A DNA stretch of 23,382 nucleotides, from the NCBI GenBank assembly GCA_026993705.1, contig JALWSJ010000378.1, forward strand, positions 1 through 23,382, read 5' to 3'. The notes under the pieces were generated by a model. The model ran no database searches, was not told the DNA's origin, and saw only the letters and a list, made by a program, of their open reading frames with translations. Origin of the DNA: Flavobacteriales bacterium. GTDB lineage: Bacteria; Bacteroidota; Bacteroidia; Flavobacteriales_D; Parvicellaceae. Position numbers and translations under genes: made by a program. Shown here piece by piece: positions 15,901-23,103 of the stretch; positions within the stretch are counted from its first letter, which is position 1; every line of letters starts with the position of its first letter.

Positions 15901-16313
15901 TCAACTCTCTGCCCTATACTGGCGTTAATTAATTCTACTTGTTCTTTCGGGACTTCTTTTTTTAACTCATATAATTGAAGTGTGTTTAGTAATTTGTCTT
16001 TCACTCCTCCAAAATGATTGCCGACTATTTTGGCTGCTTGTTCATAGCTTAACGATTCTCCGATTTTATAGAGTTTAAATAATGGTATTAGAATATAGTA
16101 AACCAACACTCCCAAAGCCAAAACCACGTAAGTATAAAACAAAAAAGTTCTGCCAGAAGTGTCAAATTCCGAAAAATACTCTAACACAACAAAAACAGTA
16201 AAAGCACCCAACAAAAGAGCAAGACTATATATTCCTCCTTTTATCAAGCGGTTTGTATAATACTTTCTAATGAAAGCATCTAATTTTTGTAATAACGGAT
16301 TAATGTCTTTCAC
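12912..16313 (-). CDS. DUF4175 family membrane protein with long coiled-coil region
   Basis: This protein of about 1,133 residues has two N-terminal membrane segments (near residues 25-47 and 57-80) and a third near 158-175. An Ig-like/beta-rich extracytoplasmic part with a YYFQVWDNDPIHGYKSARTM segment follows to about residue 500. A very long Glu/Gln/Lys-rich coiled coil (about 505-850) and a Gly/Lys/Pro-rich low-complexity stretch (about 930-1030) come next, then a charged tail. This is the DUF4175 layout. Function is unknown; an envelope structural role is only a guess. I chose the GTG at 16313 (VKDINPLLQKLDAF); a TTG at 16352 would add 13 residues. It is the first gene of the DUF4175-RsbW-like unit. 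Confidence 0.85.
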   Translation of the reverse strand: MKDINPLLQKLDAFIRKYYTNRLIKGGIYSLALLLGAFTVFVVLEYFSEFDTSGRTFLFYTYVVLALGVLVYYILIPLFKLYKIGESLSYEQAAKIVGNHFGGVKDKLLNTLQLYELKKEVPKEQVELINASIGQRVDELEPVPFSAAVDFSENKKYLKYLVFPFFLFLGVALWNSKIITESTTRIIHHNESIEKVSPFQFMIDNSKLAVVENEDFTLNLSVNGDFVPQTVFVVVNGKKQRLNKTDNTNYSYVFRNVQKEQSFYFSAEGFQSKTYTLKTIPNPTLLSFEVELQYPKYTQQGNKTIENIGDLVVPEGTKVKWKFQTKNTKHLFANLADTTEEIKPFQNNSFVWEKEVTKNINYTLVTENEFTKGKDSITYYVTAIKDHVPTIVTEESKDSVNPFIRYFSGAVSDDYGFTKLQFKYRASDDNQKGKYVVNNIPVTKKYNKDKFFHYIDFTTLDLKPGTQVEYYFQVWDNDPIHGYKSARTMTKVYKVPTVDELADKADQNNEEIKKELDESLKEVQDLKKELKDIKRNLLEKANPDWQDKSRLQQFLEHEQELQNKLQNIQQQNQLNQFEQNQLSEQEKEILEKQEMLNKLFDELMTDEMKKMYEELQKLMEEMNKEDLLEKMDEIEMNNDEALKELDRALEQFKQLEFEQKLENITDRLNELSKKQEELAEKTKNKEKSNFELNKEQEQLNKEFDKVQQEMDELEKLNEELENKHELGDTDEQEQSIDKDQQQSQEELGKKKNSKASKMQKSASEKMKALAQQMEAMQAQEQEEQTEEDMQALKQLLENLITFSFDQEAIMKELKSVNYKDPRYVQLGQEQHKLKDDAQLLEDSLFALSKRVVQLSPYINKEVTEMKRSIDQSIKYIGDRKTRQATASQQYTMTSANNLALLFDEALQQMQQQAKSKMPGSGSCNKPGGNGQGKPSPQSMKSLKKKMEEQLKKMKEAMEKGKKAGGKKPGDKSGKGQQGKPGENGMPGKGGQPSSKQFAQMAAQQAALRKQIQDLSRKMNEDGSGKGNGLKQIAKDMEKVEEDLINKRLTPETLRRQQEITIRLLDHEKAMREQEFDKKRKSNEAKNQKFSNPTQYNEYKKRKEKEIELLKTIPPSLKPYYRNKVNEYFERIEK

Positions 16314-16401
16314 TCGTAATCTTTTTCTTTTTGGTTGACAGGAAAAGGTCAAAAATCATTCCTTATTACATTAACCTTAATTATTCACAGATTTCCTTTT
16401 C

Positions 16402-16446
16402 AAAAGCCAAACTACTTGATATCATTCTAATCATATTTTGGCTTTT
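16402..16446 (-). other. Leader hairpin upstream of DUF4175
   Basis: AAAAGCCAAA (16402-16411) and TTTGGCTTTT (16437-16446) form a 10-bp inverted repeat with a 25-nt loop. It falls inside the leader predicted for the DUF4175 transcript. No long T-run follows on the minus strand, so it is not a clear terminator. Confidence 0.45.
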
Positions 16447-16486
16447 CATAATATAAATACATGGATAATTCAGGCAATGTATCTGA

Positions 16487-16517
16487 CAAATATACACCTT
16501 TCTATGAGAGAGTTCAA
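16487..16517 (-). promoter_or_regulatory. Predicted promoter for the DUF4175 / RsbW-like unit
   Basis: Read on the minus strand, TTG (16517-16515) and a perfect TATATTTG (16494-16487) are 20 nt apart. Transcription from about 16480 would give a leader of roughly 165 nt before the GTG start at 16313. Confidence 0.55.
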
Positions 16518-16608
16518 CATACACTGATTTAAAATCGTATAGCTTTGGCAATTAATAACACGAATTATTCGCGGATTCTCTTCAGTTTTATTCGCGATAG
16601 GGGTTGGA

Positions 16609-17228
16609 ATCCCAAACATGAATAAAACTAAAAGTATAAAGCCTTTTTATTTTCCTTATCCTTCTTCATATTTTATTTCCATAGCTGAGGCTATGCTTAA
16701 TACAATAAACTTTATGGAGAATTTGAAGAATTTATTTTTTTCAAGACTTAGGCGTAAAATTTTTGTTGTAACGTGTTACTACAAAATTTTACAACGACAG
16801 TATTGGGAAAAACAAAGATTCAAAAATTCTTAAAGTTTGTTGTTTTGAGCATAAGCAAAGAAAATATTCATCGTCTAAGAATACTAAACTCCGTTTTCTT
16901 TGCACTTATCTCAACTGCGTTAGGGATTGGTATCCCTAACGTGTATAAAATGAGCACCATAAAATGTTTTTATTTCCTTTATACTTCTTCAAAATTCTTT
17001 TCCATAGCTGGTGCTATGCAAAAGAATTTTTCATCGTCTAAAGAAACTAAAACTCATTTTCTTTACACTCATTTCACACACGTTAGGGATAGAACGGCGT
17101 GTTTGAACTCCTTTTGTGTTGTTGCACTTATGCAACACAAAAGAGTGAGTAGTGACAGCCCGACCTTTACGGCGTTGAAAGTAGTGTAGTAAAACGAAAC
17201 TACTTTCTATGCCGTAAAGGGAACGCCC
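16609..17228 (-). repeat. Dispersed structured repeat, copy B (head plus two tandem foldback units)
   Basis: Read on the minus strand: head 17228-17091, foldback unit 1 at 17090-16932 (159 bp), junction TGGT, foldback unit 2 at 16927-16609 (319 bp). Unit 1 is bounded by ATCCCTAACG and CGTTAGGGAT and folds along its whole length; its core at 16991-17030 is a near-perfect 40-nt palindrome with a TGGT loop. Unit 2 has the same outer arms plus a longer apex, whose tip pairs GTAAAATTTT (16754-16763) with AAATTTTAC (16784-16792). The head pairs CTTTACGGC (17165-17173) with 17211-17219 and GAAAGTAGT (17177-17185) with 17199-17207. ORFs of 71 and 138 codons across it are repeat sequence. It lies 12 nt beyond the stop of the phosphate symporter gene. 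Confidence 0.88.
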
Positions 17229-17239
17229 ACACCAATTTT

Positions 17240-18931
17240 TTATTCAATTTCTTTTCCGGTAACCGCTTCCGTAACGTTAATTATATGGTCGCCAATTCGT
17301 TCTAAGGATGAAAACATCGTGCTGTATATTAACGCGGCTTCGATATTTATTTCGTCTGAACCTACGCTTTTGAGATGTTTCTTTCTGAGCTTGTTTCGTT
17401 TTTTATTTATTTTTTCTTCTATTTCCAAGGCTTCATCAAGGGTTACTTTTTTGTAGTCCGATTTAAGATTTTTATTCATAACCTTGAAAGCTTCCTCGGT
17501 TAAATCAAGCATCTCATTTAAGCCTTTTCTTTGTTCCGGCAGAAACCAAACTTTGTCTTTTTGCTTTCTTTCCAATGTTTTTCCCATTTGATAAAACACA
17601 TCCCCTATACGTTCCAAATCTGTAACGATGTTAAGCATACTTCTTAGTTGCAATGAGGCGTCTTCACTCATTTCCTGACGAGAAACTTTACCTAAATAGT
17701 CCGAAATTTCTATTTCTACTTTATCGGTAATCTCTTCGTATTTTTCTAGCTTTTTAAACATTTTTTTCTTTTTCTTCTCATCGGCTGTATTGATTGCCGT
17801 ATGAAGAAAACCATTCATTCTTGAGGTAATATCTCCAAATTTTGCCACCTCTTTTTTCGCTTCTAAAATTGAAATTTCAGGCGTTAACATTACATTATTC
17901 CCAATGTACTCCAAATGAAATTCTTCATCGTCTTCACTTTTTGACGGAGTGAATTTAATAACAATTTTCTCAATGTAATTCACAAACCAAACTAATATAA
18001 ATGTATTGATAATATTAAATAAGGTGTGAAACAAGGCTAAAGTATATTGTGCCTCTTGTGCTTTTGTTTGGATACCTAAATCCATCTTCTCTATTAGTCC
18101 TTGTACAAAATGCACAAAGGGAAAGAAAACAATCAGCATCCATATCACACCAAAAATATTGAACAATAAGTGAGCTCTTGCCGCTCTCTTGGAATGTACA
18201 TTCCCAATCATTGCTGCCAAATTTGCAGTAATTGTAGTTCCTATATTTTCTCCCAATACGATAGCCGCAGCAAATTCCAAAGGTAATCCCTCTCCTACAA
18301 ATATTAAGGTTAATGCCATTGCGGCACTTGAGGATTGAACGATAACCGTTAATAGTGTTCCGATGAGTACAAAAAGTAAAACAGCACCATAACCACCGGT
18401 TCCAAGACCAGTAATAAAATCAATAAAATCTTGATTTTGCTCTAAATGCAATATCTTCACCTCTCCTTTTAAGGCGGATAAGCCCATAAACAACAAGGCA
18501 AAACCAATAAGAAATTCACCTAAAGATTTAAGTTGGTCTTTACTTACAAAAAGTAGAGGAACACCTATCGCTAATATCGGCAACGAATAGGCAGCAAGGC
18601 TAAATTTTGAAAAACCCAATAAAACCAACAACCAAGCCGTCATGGTTGTTCCAATATTCGCTCCCATAATTACACCTATAGCCTGACGTAGCGACAGCAA
18701 TCCGGCATTAACAAAACTAACAATCATTACGGTTGTAGCCGAAGAAGATTGTATGATAGAAGTGGTAACAAATCCGGTAAGAATCCCCGATAATCTGTTG
18801 GAAGTAATTGCTTTTAGAATGACCCTCAGTTTATCTCCCGCTGCTTTTTGAATTCCTTCACTCATCACTTTCATCCCATAGATGAAAAATCCCAATGCTC
18901 CAATTATGGATAAAATACTATATAACCCCAT
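17240..18931 (-). CDS. Na/phosphate cotransporter family protein with PhoU-like tail
   Basis: The 563-residue protein has two inverted-repeat Na_Pi_cotrans domains, each with the hallmark QSSSA motif (residues 61-65 and 199-203) and a G-x-NIGTT motif (GANIGTT near 90, GENIGTT near 227). About eight to nine membrane segments end near residue 325 (NIINTFILVWFVNYIEKI). A helical PhoU-like domain covers about 350-560. Relatives (NptA, YjbB) move phosphate with sodium, and the PhoU tail is thought to be regulatory. The direction of transport cannot be read from sequence. The gene has a perfect -7 box, stands alone, and its stop is 12 nt from repeat copy B, with no other terminator. Confidence 0.92.
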   Translation of the reverse strand: MGLYSILSIIGALGFFIYGMKVMSEGIQKAAGDKLRVILKAITSNRLSGILTGFVTTSIIQSSSATTVMIVSFVNAGLLSLRQAIGVIMGANIGTTMTAWLLVLLGFSKFSLAAYSLPILAIGVPLLFVSKDQLKSLGEFLIGFALLFMGLSALKGEVKILHLEQNQDFIDFITGLGTGGYGAVLLFVLIGTLLTVIVQSSSAAMALTLIFVGEGLPLEFAAAIVLGENIGTTITANLAAMIGNVHSKRAARAHLLFNIFGVIWMLIVFFPFVHFVQGLIEKMDLGIQTKAQEAQYTLALFHTLFNIINTFILVWFVNYIEKIVIKFTPSKSEDDEEFHLEYIGNNVMLTPEISILEAKKEVAKFGDITSRMNGFLHTAINTADEKKKKKMFKKLEKYEEITDKVEIEISDYLGKVSRQEMSEDASLQLRSMLNIVTDLERIGDVFYQMGKTLERKQKDKVWFLPEQRKGLNEMLDLTEEAFKVMNKNLKSDYKKVTLDEALEIEEKINKKRNKLRKKHLKSVGSDEINIEAALIYSTMFSSLERIGDHIINVTEAVTGKEIE

Positions 18932-18974
18932 TTGTTTAATTTTACTAAAAAGTCAACCGCTTTTCTATTTCAAG

Positions 18975-18982
18975 CAAAGATA
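18975..18982 (-). promoter_or_regulatory. -7 box of the Na/phosphate symporter gene
   Basis: On the minus strand this reads TATCTTTG, a perfect TAnnTTTG, 44 nt before the ATG. No TTG lies 19-21 nt upstream, so only half of the promoter pattern is seen. Confidence 0.45.
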
Positions 18983-19058
18983 TAAGACAGAATGAAGTCT
19001 TATTTTGAATGTATATTAAGTAATTGTTAATTTCTTATTTCGATTATGAAATATTCAT

Positions 19059-19089
19059 AAAAAAACACGCTATTAAAAAATAACGTGTT
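19059..19089 (-). terminator. Terminator after the 120-residue protein gene
   Basis: On the minus strand AACACGTTATT (19089-19079) pairs with AATAGCGTGTT (19074-19064) using one G-T pair, followed by a T-run (19063-19059). It begins 17 nt after the stop at 19107. Confidence 0.85.
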
Positions 19090-19106
19090 CACTATAATCC
19101 TTAAAT

Positions 19107-19469
19107 CTAACTTTCCATTTCCATTCCTACCTCATTTTGTTCTTTCAGTGTCCAATTATCGGTTGAAGTTGTTTCCAACCAAATCCTTCCACTCTTTCTA
19201 AATACTTGCACATGTATTCCAAATTTATCCTCAAAAGCCTGCTCCAATTCGCCTGCCTTTGTGGTAGGGTGAATAATCAAGTCGCCCTCATTACGCTTCG
19301 TTCTGATTTCTCCAATCGTCTTATCTCCCTTAATCAAATCTTCTTTTACCGAAGCCTCTTTTTCTCCATGGGGCTTATTAAAAAATTCTAATTTCAAATA
19401 GGGATATACCCTTGAAAATTTCTCTTTTATTTCTTTAGTTGTACTGCTGTCATTAATATGTATTTTCAT
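19107..19469 (-). CDS. Conserved small protein of unknown function
   Basis: The 120-residue protein is soluble and charged, with no signal peptide or membrane segment. I recognise its pattern as a small protein conserved across Bacteroidota, particularly the YLKLEFFNKPH segment, the AGELEQAFEDKFGIHVQVF segment and the RKSGRIWLETTSTDNWTL segment. I know of no assigned function. The alternating short strands and helices suggest a compact alpha/beta fold. It is a single gene with its own terminator; repeat copy C begins 131 nt upstream of its start on the other strand. I could not fix its promoter. Confidence 0.8.
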   Translation of the reverse strand: MKIHINDSSTTKEIKEKFSRVYPYLKLEFFNKPHGEKEASVKEDLIKGDKTIGEIRTKRNEGDLIIHPTTKAGELEQAFEDKFGIHVQVFRKSGRIWLETTSTDNWTLKEQNEVGMEMES

Positions 19470-19599
19470 AATGTTGTAGATTTAAAATTCACTATAAAGA
19501 TAAGGCAAAATATAATGCCGAACTAGCTAAAAAAATCAGAAGAATAAATGATTTATAGCAGTTATACTATTTTAATGTTTAAATCGTGTTACATGATTA

Positions 19600-19883
19600 G
19601 GGCGTTCCCATTACGGCATAAAAAAGTAGTTTCGTTGCACTACACTGCTTTTTAACACCGTAATGGTCGGGCTATCCTCTTATATCTTTTACCCTCCAAA
19701 AGGAGGGAGGGCAAAAGGATGCCGTTTCTATCCCTAACGCAGTTGAGATAAGTGCAAAGAAAATGAAATTTAGTATTCTTAGAAGAAGAATATTTTCTTT
19801 GTAAAGCCCACGCGATAAAAAACAAGTAAGGTGCATAATAGACATTGTACACCTTACTTGTTATCAAACTACGCGTAAAGCAT
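19600..19883 (+). repeat. Dispersed structured repeat, copy C (head plus short, decayed foldback unit)
   Basis: The head (19600-19729) keeps GGGCGTTCCC, the conserved loop and GGTCGGGCTATC. Hairpin 1 pairs CATTACGG (19609-19616) with CCGTAATG (19658-19665), a compensated change relative to copies A and B. Hairpin 2 (19686-19697 with 19702-19717) has a different sequence, CCCTCC/GGAGGG, but the same position and CTTTT/AAAAG base. The foldback starts ATCCCTAACGC at 19730. Its left arm is well kept to about 19809, and its right arm is replaced by the terminator of the T9SS gene. CGCGTAAAGCAT at 19872-19883 may be the decayed far end. A 71-codon minus-strand ORF here (19652-19867) is repeat sequence. 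Confidence 0.78.
19817..19862 (-). terminator. Terminator of the T9SS-exported protein gene
   Basis: On the minus strand AACAAGTAAGGTG (19862-19850) pairs with CACCTTACTTGTT (19833-19821), 13 bp with a 16-nt loop, followed by a T-run to 19817. It is 42 nt past the stop at 19905 and lies inside the right half of repeat copy C. Confidence 0.88.
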
Positions 19884-19904
19884 TATATACTTCTTACGGT
19901 TTAA

Positions 19905-22817
19905 TTACTTACGAACAAAAACTTTTGCTATCTTACTAAAATCTTCATTGAAAACATGTATTAAATAGTAACCTTCAGCCATATTATTCAACTTTAAATT
20001 ATAGTTAGAAGAAGAGTTGAATGAATCAGAAACAATTTGTTGTCCCAAAGTATTTGATACAACTAAGTTTACCTTTTTGTTTTCTATATTATCCAAAGAA
20101 ACGGTAAAAGTATTTTTATCCATTTGATTAATCTTTAATCCAATAGAACTTTCATTTTCCGCAACGCTTGAAAAGGAAACAACATTTATTTTGTAATCTT
20201 CAGTTTCACCGTAACTCGAACTAGGGCTATCACAACCATTGCTTCCCGGAGCTGCTTGCCAATTCGTTTGTATTCTTAGAATATGTTCTCCGAGTGGAGC
20301 ATTAGCAGCAACAGAAAAAAGAGTATCAAATTGACTTGTGCCAAACTGAAAATCGGTAAGAACTCTTTCGTTCGGTTCAAAATTAAAGTTATCATTAAAG
20401 TCCACCCAAATTGTTCCGTGTTGTTCACTATATCCGGATTGAACAGTCAAAGGATAATTCGCTGTTCTCTCAATATCAGTTGACATAGACATATAATCAG
20501 CATATCCATTAGCCGAGCAAGAAGAAGCATTATTGATTGTATTTAAATGAAATAATACTAATCCATCACCAAAAGAACAATCACTAGTAGGATGACACAT
20601 TTCATGATTAATTGTTGTTGAAATAGTATCGTTGCTAAGGTCTGCATCTCCGGTTAAAGAAGTGTATGCTGTTATGTTATAAGTTCCTAAAACATTTAGG
20701 TTTGCCGTTGTGGAAAAAGACATTGAAGCAGTTGCACCCGAAGCCAAAGTACCTGAATAGCTTTCGGTAACCGCAGGATTATTATTTATCTGATACGAAA
20801 CAGGGAAATTTGATTGAGCTTGTGCACCAAAATTTGTTACCGAGACTACAACCGTTTCATTTGCTCCCAATGATGATGAACTTGTTGGAGCAGTAATCGC
20901 TGATACACCAACATCGGCAGATTGCAAATGGCTAACCGCATAGATAACAGTATCATTCACGCGAGCTTGGTCAATTGATAAATCTGTATATGCTTTTATC
21001 GAGTAAGTCCCAACATTCGATAAATCTGCAGTTGTAGTAAATGTATAAGAAGCATTTCCTCCTGAAACTATTGTTCCGGAGTAAGTTTCTACTACCGGAG
21101 CCCCCCCGTCAATTTGATAGGCTACCGGAAAATTAGCCTGATTATTCAAGCCAAAGTTTCTAATATTTACCGTAATATTTTCGATGTTTGATAGTGCTCC
21201 ATCAACAGGGCTAGTAACTGCGGTAACACCTAAGTCATCATTAAAATTACTGGCAATTTTAAAAGAGGTAATTCTGGTTTTCCATTCACCATTAGCTATA
21301 TACTCGCCTGTAAACCAAAAAGTAGCATCATCTAACGGATCTAAAGTCATTTGAGCATAATCACCAAATCGATTAATACCGGTTTGCACGTCATTTCCAT
21401 TAATGATGGTTTCTTCAGCCAAAGTCATCTGACCTAGAGGATCGCTAGCATATCTACCTGTATATCTTAAAGAAGGGTAAGTTGAACTTCCAGAAACAGA
21501 ATAAGCCAAACCTATATTCCCTTGGTTATCCATTGCAATACTCCCCATCCAACGGTTTTGATTGTCGGGGCTAAATGTTCCCTCTTGATACAACGCCCAA
21601 TTTGCCGAACCGTTGTTTTTTCTTAATTCGTACCATCTAATCCCGGCTTGGTTTGCTCCGTTTACATCCACAGTATGATTAAGTACAACTACATCATACC
21701 CCGGAAATGAACGAAAATGAGCCATATACATCAACGCTCCCGGAACAGCATCAAGCTTAGCGGAAGTTCCCGGTTGAGAAATATCGTCCCAATTGACATT
21801 AAACTCACTATCGAAAGGTGATACGGTTATTGTTTGCGGACTGGAGATAGATGAATTGCTGGGTGTAGCCCAATCTACATTTACTTCCCATGCTTTTACA
21901 TGATCTGTTCCTCCTGCCCACGCATCATCTTGGTAATAAAATAGATAATTAGGTGTCCCAACCGGAGGAAGTGTTGAACTTGCATTTGCCGGTAAAACAC
22001 TAAAAAAGCCATTGGTGTTTAGAGAAGGAATATTGAATCCGATTATTTGTGCATTAGGGTCTCCAGTTAACATCTTATCCCGTTCCAAGACCATAACATT
22101 ATCTCCGGATTTATTTGAAGTAACGTAATACCCATCTGACCAAACAGAGTATTTCGGATAATCCGGAAATGATTGAAGCGGAAACGTATATAAATAATAA
22201 TTTCCCGTAGGATTCGGAGTTTGAGAAACAGCAACAATAAGTTCATTACTCATAGAAAATTGACTTAAAAACCAACGATCCGCATGTTTGTCGTACATCA
22301 CGATAGGGTCTCCATCGTTCCCTCCTCCAAGTAGAGAGCCTAACGAAGCAGGCGAGGTAAGAGGATTTCCACTTCTATCAAAGATACGATAAACGCTATT
22401 TACCATTTGCACATAATGATTAGGACCTATTGCTCCACTTGGATCGGGAGGTGTAGCTCCTCCACTTTCTGATTGAGCTAACCCTTCAAAATTTGCTATT
22501 GGAGCTCTATTAGCATGGTATGATTTGTTGTGCTGCACCAAAGGATCACCTCCTTTCGGTAGTGCGTGAGCCCGATTGGTGTATTTTCGTCTTCTTAGAT
22601 TATTTTTTACAACATATACTTTTCCATCTGCATTGTGTTGCTCGACAGGAGCATCAAAAAATGGTTTTATTGTTTTTACGGATGTTGCGGTAACGGAATA
22701 TAGAAACCCGCTTTTTTTAGTTGTTTCAGTTGTTTTTTCACTTGAATCTTGAGCTATTCCTGAGGCACTGAAGAAACTTGTTAACAACAGAAATACAGAT
22801 AATTTTAGGTTATTCAT
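19905..22817 (-). CDS. Large secreted protein with CARDB-like repeats, GEVED domain and T9SS type A sorting domain
   Basis: The 970-residue protein starts with a signal peptide (residues 1-22, NLKLSVFLLLTSFFSASGIAQ). A region of about residues 105-520 (ANFEGLAQSESGG, GPNHYVQMVNSVYRIFD, DPIVMYDKHADRWFLSQFS) looks like a beta-propeller-type extracellular domain. Two related CARDB-like beta domains follow (about 525-625 and 630-735), both with a YSGT-xx-SG motif. A Cys-containing GEVED-type domain covers about 740-880 (WVDFNDNFNFEPNERVL, YGETEDYKINV). The last 80 residues form a type A T9SS sorting domain ending in KVFVRK. It is therefore probably exported by T9SS and cell-surface-attached or released. 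Substrate unknown; no protease or glycosidase motif was seen. Confidence 0.9.
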   Translation of the reverse strand: MNNLKLSVFLLLTSFFSASGIAQDSSEKTTETTKKSGFLYSVTATSVKTIKPFFDAPVEQHNADGKVYVVKNNLRRRKYTNRAHALPKGGDPLVQHNKSYHANRAPIANFEGLAQSESGGATPPDPSGAIGPNHYVQMVNSVYRIFDRSGNPLTSPASLGSLLGGGNDGDPIVMYDKHADRWFLSQFSMSNELIVAVSQTPNPTGNYYLYTFPLQSFPDYPKYSVWSDGYYVTSNKSGDNVMVLERDKMLTGDPNAQIIGFNIPSLNTNGFFSVLPANASSTLPPVGTPNYLFYYQDDAWAGGTDHVKAWEVNVDWATPSNSSISSPQTITVSPFDSEFNVNWDDISQPGTSAKLDAVPGALMYMAHFRSFPGYDVVVLNHTVDVNGANQAGIRWYELRKNNGSANWALYQEGTFSPDNQNRWMGSIAMDNQGNIGLAYSVSGSSTYPSLRYTGRYASDPLGQMTLAEETIINGNDVQTGINRFGDYAQMTLDPLDDATFWFTGEYIANGEWKTRITSFKIASNFNDDLGVTAVTSPVDGALSNIENITVNIRNFGLNNQANFPVAYQIDGGAPVVETYSGTIVSGGNASYTFTTTADLSNVGTYSIKAYTDLSIDQARVNDTVIYAVSHLQSADVGVSAITAPTSSSSLGANETVVVSVTNFGAQAQSNFPVSYQINNNPAVTESYSGTLASGATASMSFSTTANLNVLGTYNITAYTSLTGDADLSNDTISTTINHEMCHPTSDCSFGDGLVLFHLNTINNASSCSANGYADYMSMSTDIERTANYPLTVQSGYSEQHGTIWVDFNDNFNFEPNERVLTDFQFGTSQFDTLFSVAANAPLGEHILRIQTNWQAAPGSNGCDSPSSSYGETEDYKINVVSFSSVAENESSIGLKINQMDKNTFTVSLDNIENKKVNLVVSNTLGQQIVSDSFNSSSNYNLKLNNMAEGYYLIHVFNEDFSKIAKVFVRK

Positions 22818-22855
22818 TTTTGAAATTATTAGGTATTGTAACTATAATCTTACTC

Positions 22856-22863
22856 CAAAGGTA
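22856..22863 (-). promoter_or_regulatory. -7 box of the T9SS-exported protein gene
   Basis: On the minus strand this reads TACCTTTG, a perfect TAnnTTTG, 39 nt before the ATG at 22817. No TTG is found at the usual -33 distance. Confidence 0.5.
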
Positions 22864-23103
22864 ATGAAATAGATGTGATTTTCCTACGCTAAAATAGTAT
22901 TATTCTTGAAATCCTATAAATGAACATAAGGAGGAGTTATCATTCAAAGAATGCTAAAATTAACTTTCTATCCGCCAATTTCGCTCGCGTTAGGGATCTT
23001 CCAACTAACGCAAAAATATAACACTGATAATCAACCGATTATAAAACAGCCAATATTTTTACGTTAGCTCAAAAACTCAACTGTTTTTCACAGTCGCTTA
23101 ATG
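22864..23103. other. Non-coding stretch with decayed foldback ends
   Basis: No gene is seen. GCGTTAGGGAT at 22987-22997 equals the right end of a foldback unit, although the sequence before it is only faintly like the family. A 63-bp mini foldback follows at 23005-23067 (listed separately), then 36 nt of AT-rich sequence up to repeat copy D. Confidence 0.55.
23005..23067. repeat. 63-bp mini foldback with CTAACG/CGTTAG ends
   Basis: CTAACGCAAAAATAT (23005-23019) pairs with ATATTTTTACGTTAG (23053-23067), 15 positions with one mismatch. The loop holds a second stem, ATAATC/GATTAT (23027-23032, 23037-23042) around AACC. The ends share CTAACG/CGTTAG with the dispersed family, so this may be a very short derivative. 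Confidence 0.6.

Larger units (their letters stand above)
16314..16608. other. Gap upstream of DUF4175 (about 295 nt, no gene)
   Basis: It holds the predicted promoter and leader hairpin listed separately. The rest is AT-rich without an ORF. TTATTCGCG occurs twice (16566 and 16589), and GCGATAGGGGT at 16594-16604 looks like a decayed foldback end facing the unit that starts at 16609. Confidence 0.5.

Noticed and set aside
16618..16833. 71-codon + strand ORF as a small protein gene.
   Set aside because: It lies wholly within foldback unit 2, recurs with changes in copy D and has no promoter or conserved context.
16609..17228. Tandem hairpin units as a CRISPR array.
   Set aside because: No short, regularly spaced direct repeats with unique spacers; the units are 159 and 319 bp inverted repeats, and no cas gene is present.
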